Origin: Microbacteriaceae bacterium UBA6152
GTDB taxonomy: Bacteria > Actinomycetota > Actinomycetes > Actinomycetales > Microbacteriaceae
Direction: 5' to 3'
Assembly: GCA_002423075.1 (NCBI GenBank)
Contig: DIUS01000135.1
Coordinates: forward strand, 1-5,767
Length of the DNA stretch: 5,767 nucleotides
The notes under the pieces are model-generated. The model did not search any database, was not told the origin of the DNA, and saw only the letters and a list, made by a program, of their open reading frames with translations. Below are positions 5,461 through 5,767 of this stretch, in pieces. Made by a program: the position numbers and the translations under genes. Numbering within the stretch: position 1 is the first letter of the stretch; each line of letters begins with the position of its first letter.

Positions 5461-5767
5461 GTGACCTACGTGATCGCCCTTCCGTGCGTTGACCTCAAAG
5501 ACCGTGCCTGCATCGACGAGTGCCCGGTCGACTGCATCTACGAGGGCGACCGCATGCTCTACATCCACCCCGATGAGTGCGTCGACTGCGGCGCCTGCGA
5601 GCCGGTGTGCCCCGTCGAGGCGATCTTCTACGAAGACGACCTGCCCGACAAGTGGTCGGACTACTACACCGCCAACGTCGAGTTCTTCAGCGAGATCGGA
5701 TCGCCTGGCGGAGCAGCCAAGGTCGGCGTGATCCCGGGCGATCACCCCGTCGTCGCCGCGGTGCCGC
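5461..5767 (+). CDS. fdxA: Seven-iron ferredoxin (3Fe-4S plus 4Fe-4S), 3' end beyond window
   Basis: This small soluble electron carrier holds two iron-sulphur clusters; its partner enzyme is not in the window. The visible 102 residues match mycobacterial-type FdxA, normally about 105-110 residues, so only the last few are missing. The cysteine layout is textbook for the seven-iron class: Cys9, Cys17 and Cys50 for the 3Fe-4S cluster, Cys21, Cys40, Cys43 and Cys46 for the 4Fe-4S cluster, and the additional Cys25. The core reads CIDECPVDCIYEGDRML, then DECVDCGACEPVCPVEAI, and the tail has the typical FFSEIGSPGGAAKVG. The GTG at 5461 starts the usual MTYVIA; GAGGT at 5444-5448 is a distant Shine-Dalgarno (12 bases). 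In related genomes a dapC-type aminotransferase often follows, but the window ends too soon to see it. Confidence 0.95.
   Translation, partial: MTYVIALPCVDLKDRACIDECPVDCIYEGDRMLYIHPDECVDCGACEPVCPVEAIFYEDDLPDKWSDYYTANVEFFSEIGSPGGAAKVGVIPGDHPVVAAVP

Overview
This is a high-GC bacterial chromosome segment, most likely from an actinobacterium of the family Microbacteriaceae (order Micrococcales). The evidence is a full-length type-1 SerA with an ASB domain, an actinobacterial type of LeuB, a 370-residue IlvE, a mycobacterial-type seven-iron ferredoxin FdxA, and a small two-helix protein resembling DUF6458. All family calls come from reading the translations; no database was searched. Everything looks like core chromosome: I see no mobile element, tRNA, rRNA, CRISPR array or sign of recent transfer.

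Layout. A small DoxX-like four-helix membrane protein lies on the minus strand (40-459, possibly from 528). Divergent from it, serA (571-2163) encodes the first enzyme of serine synthesis. serA converges on a minus-strand gene for an 85-residue DUF6458-like membrane protein (2291-2548), and a strong UUCG-loop hairpin sits between their 3' ends. Divergent from that small gene, leuB (2703-3749) starts a plus-strand run: leuB, ilvE (3899-5011), a four-helix membrane protein resembling DUF6113 (5004-5438, overlapping the ilvE stop by 8 bases) and fdxA (from 5461, cut off by the window end).

How the genes fit together. SerA draws 3-phosphoglycerate into serine. LeuB makes the oxidative step of leucine synthesis, and IlvE carries out the final transamination for leucine, isoleucine and valine. 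The core is therefore amino-acid biosynthesis, followed by a ferredoxin and a membrane protein of unknown role. ilvE and the membrane gene are probably translationally coupled. leuB and ilvE are separated by 149 bases that contain a second promoter candidate, so they may be separate or only partly joined transcription units.

Gene-free stretches are all shorter than 300 bases. Bases 1-39 hold nothing I can assign. The others (460-570, 2164-2290, 2549-2702, 3750-3898) hold the regulatory candidates listed. I found no convincing undescribed multi-gene system. The most interesting leads are the leuB promoter region (an over-long spacer containing a perfect palindrome), a SerA regulatory domain that seems to lack most of the anion-site residues known from Mycobacterium tuberculosis, and the uncharacterised membrane gene overlapping ilvE.
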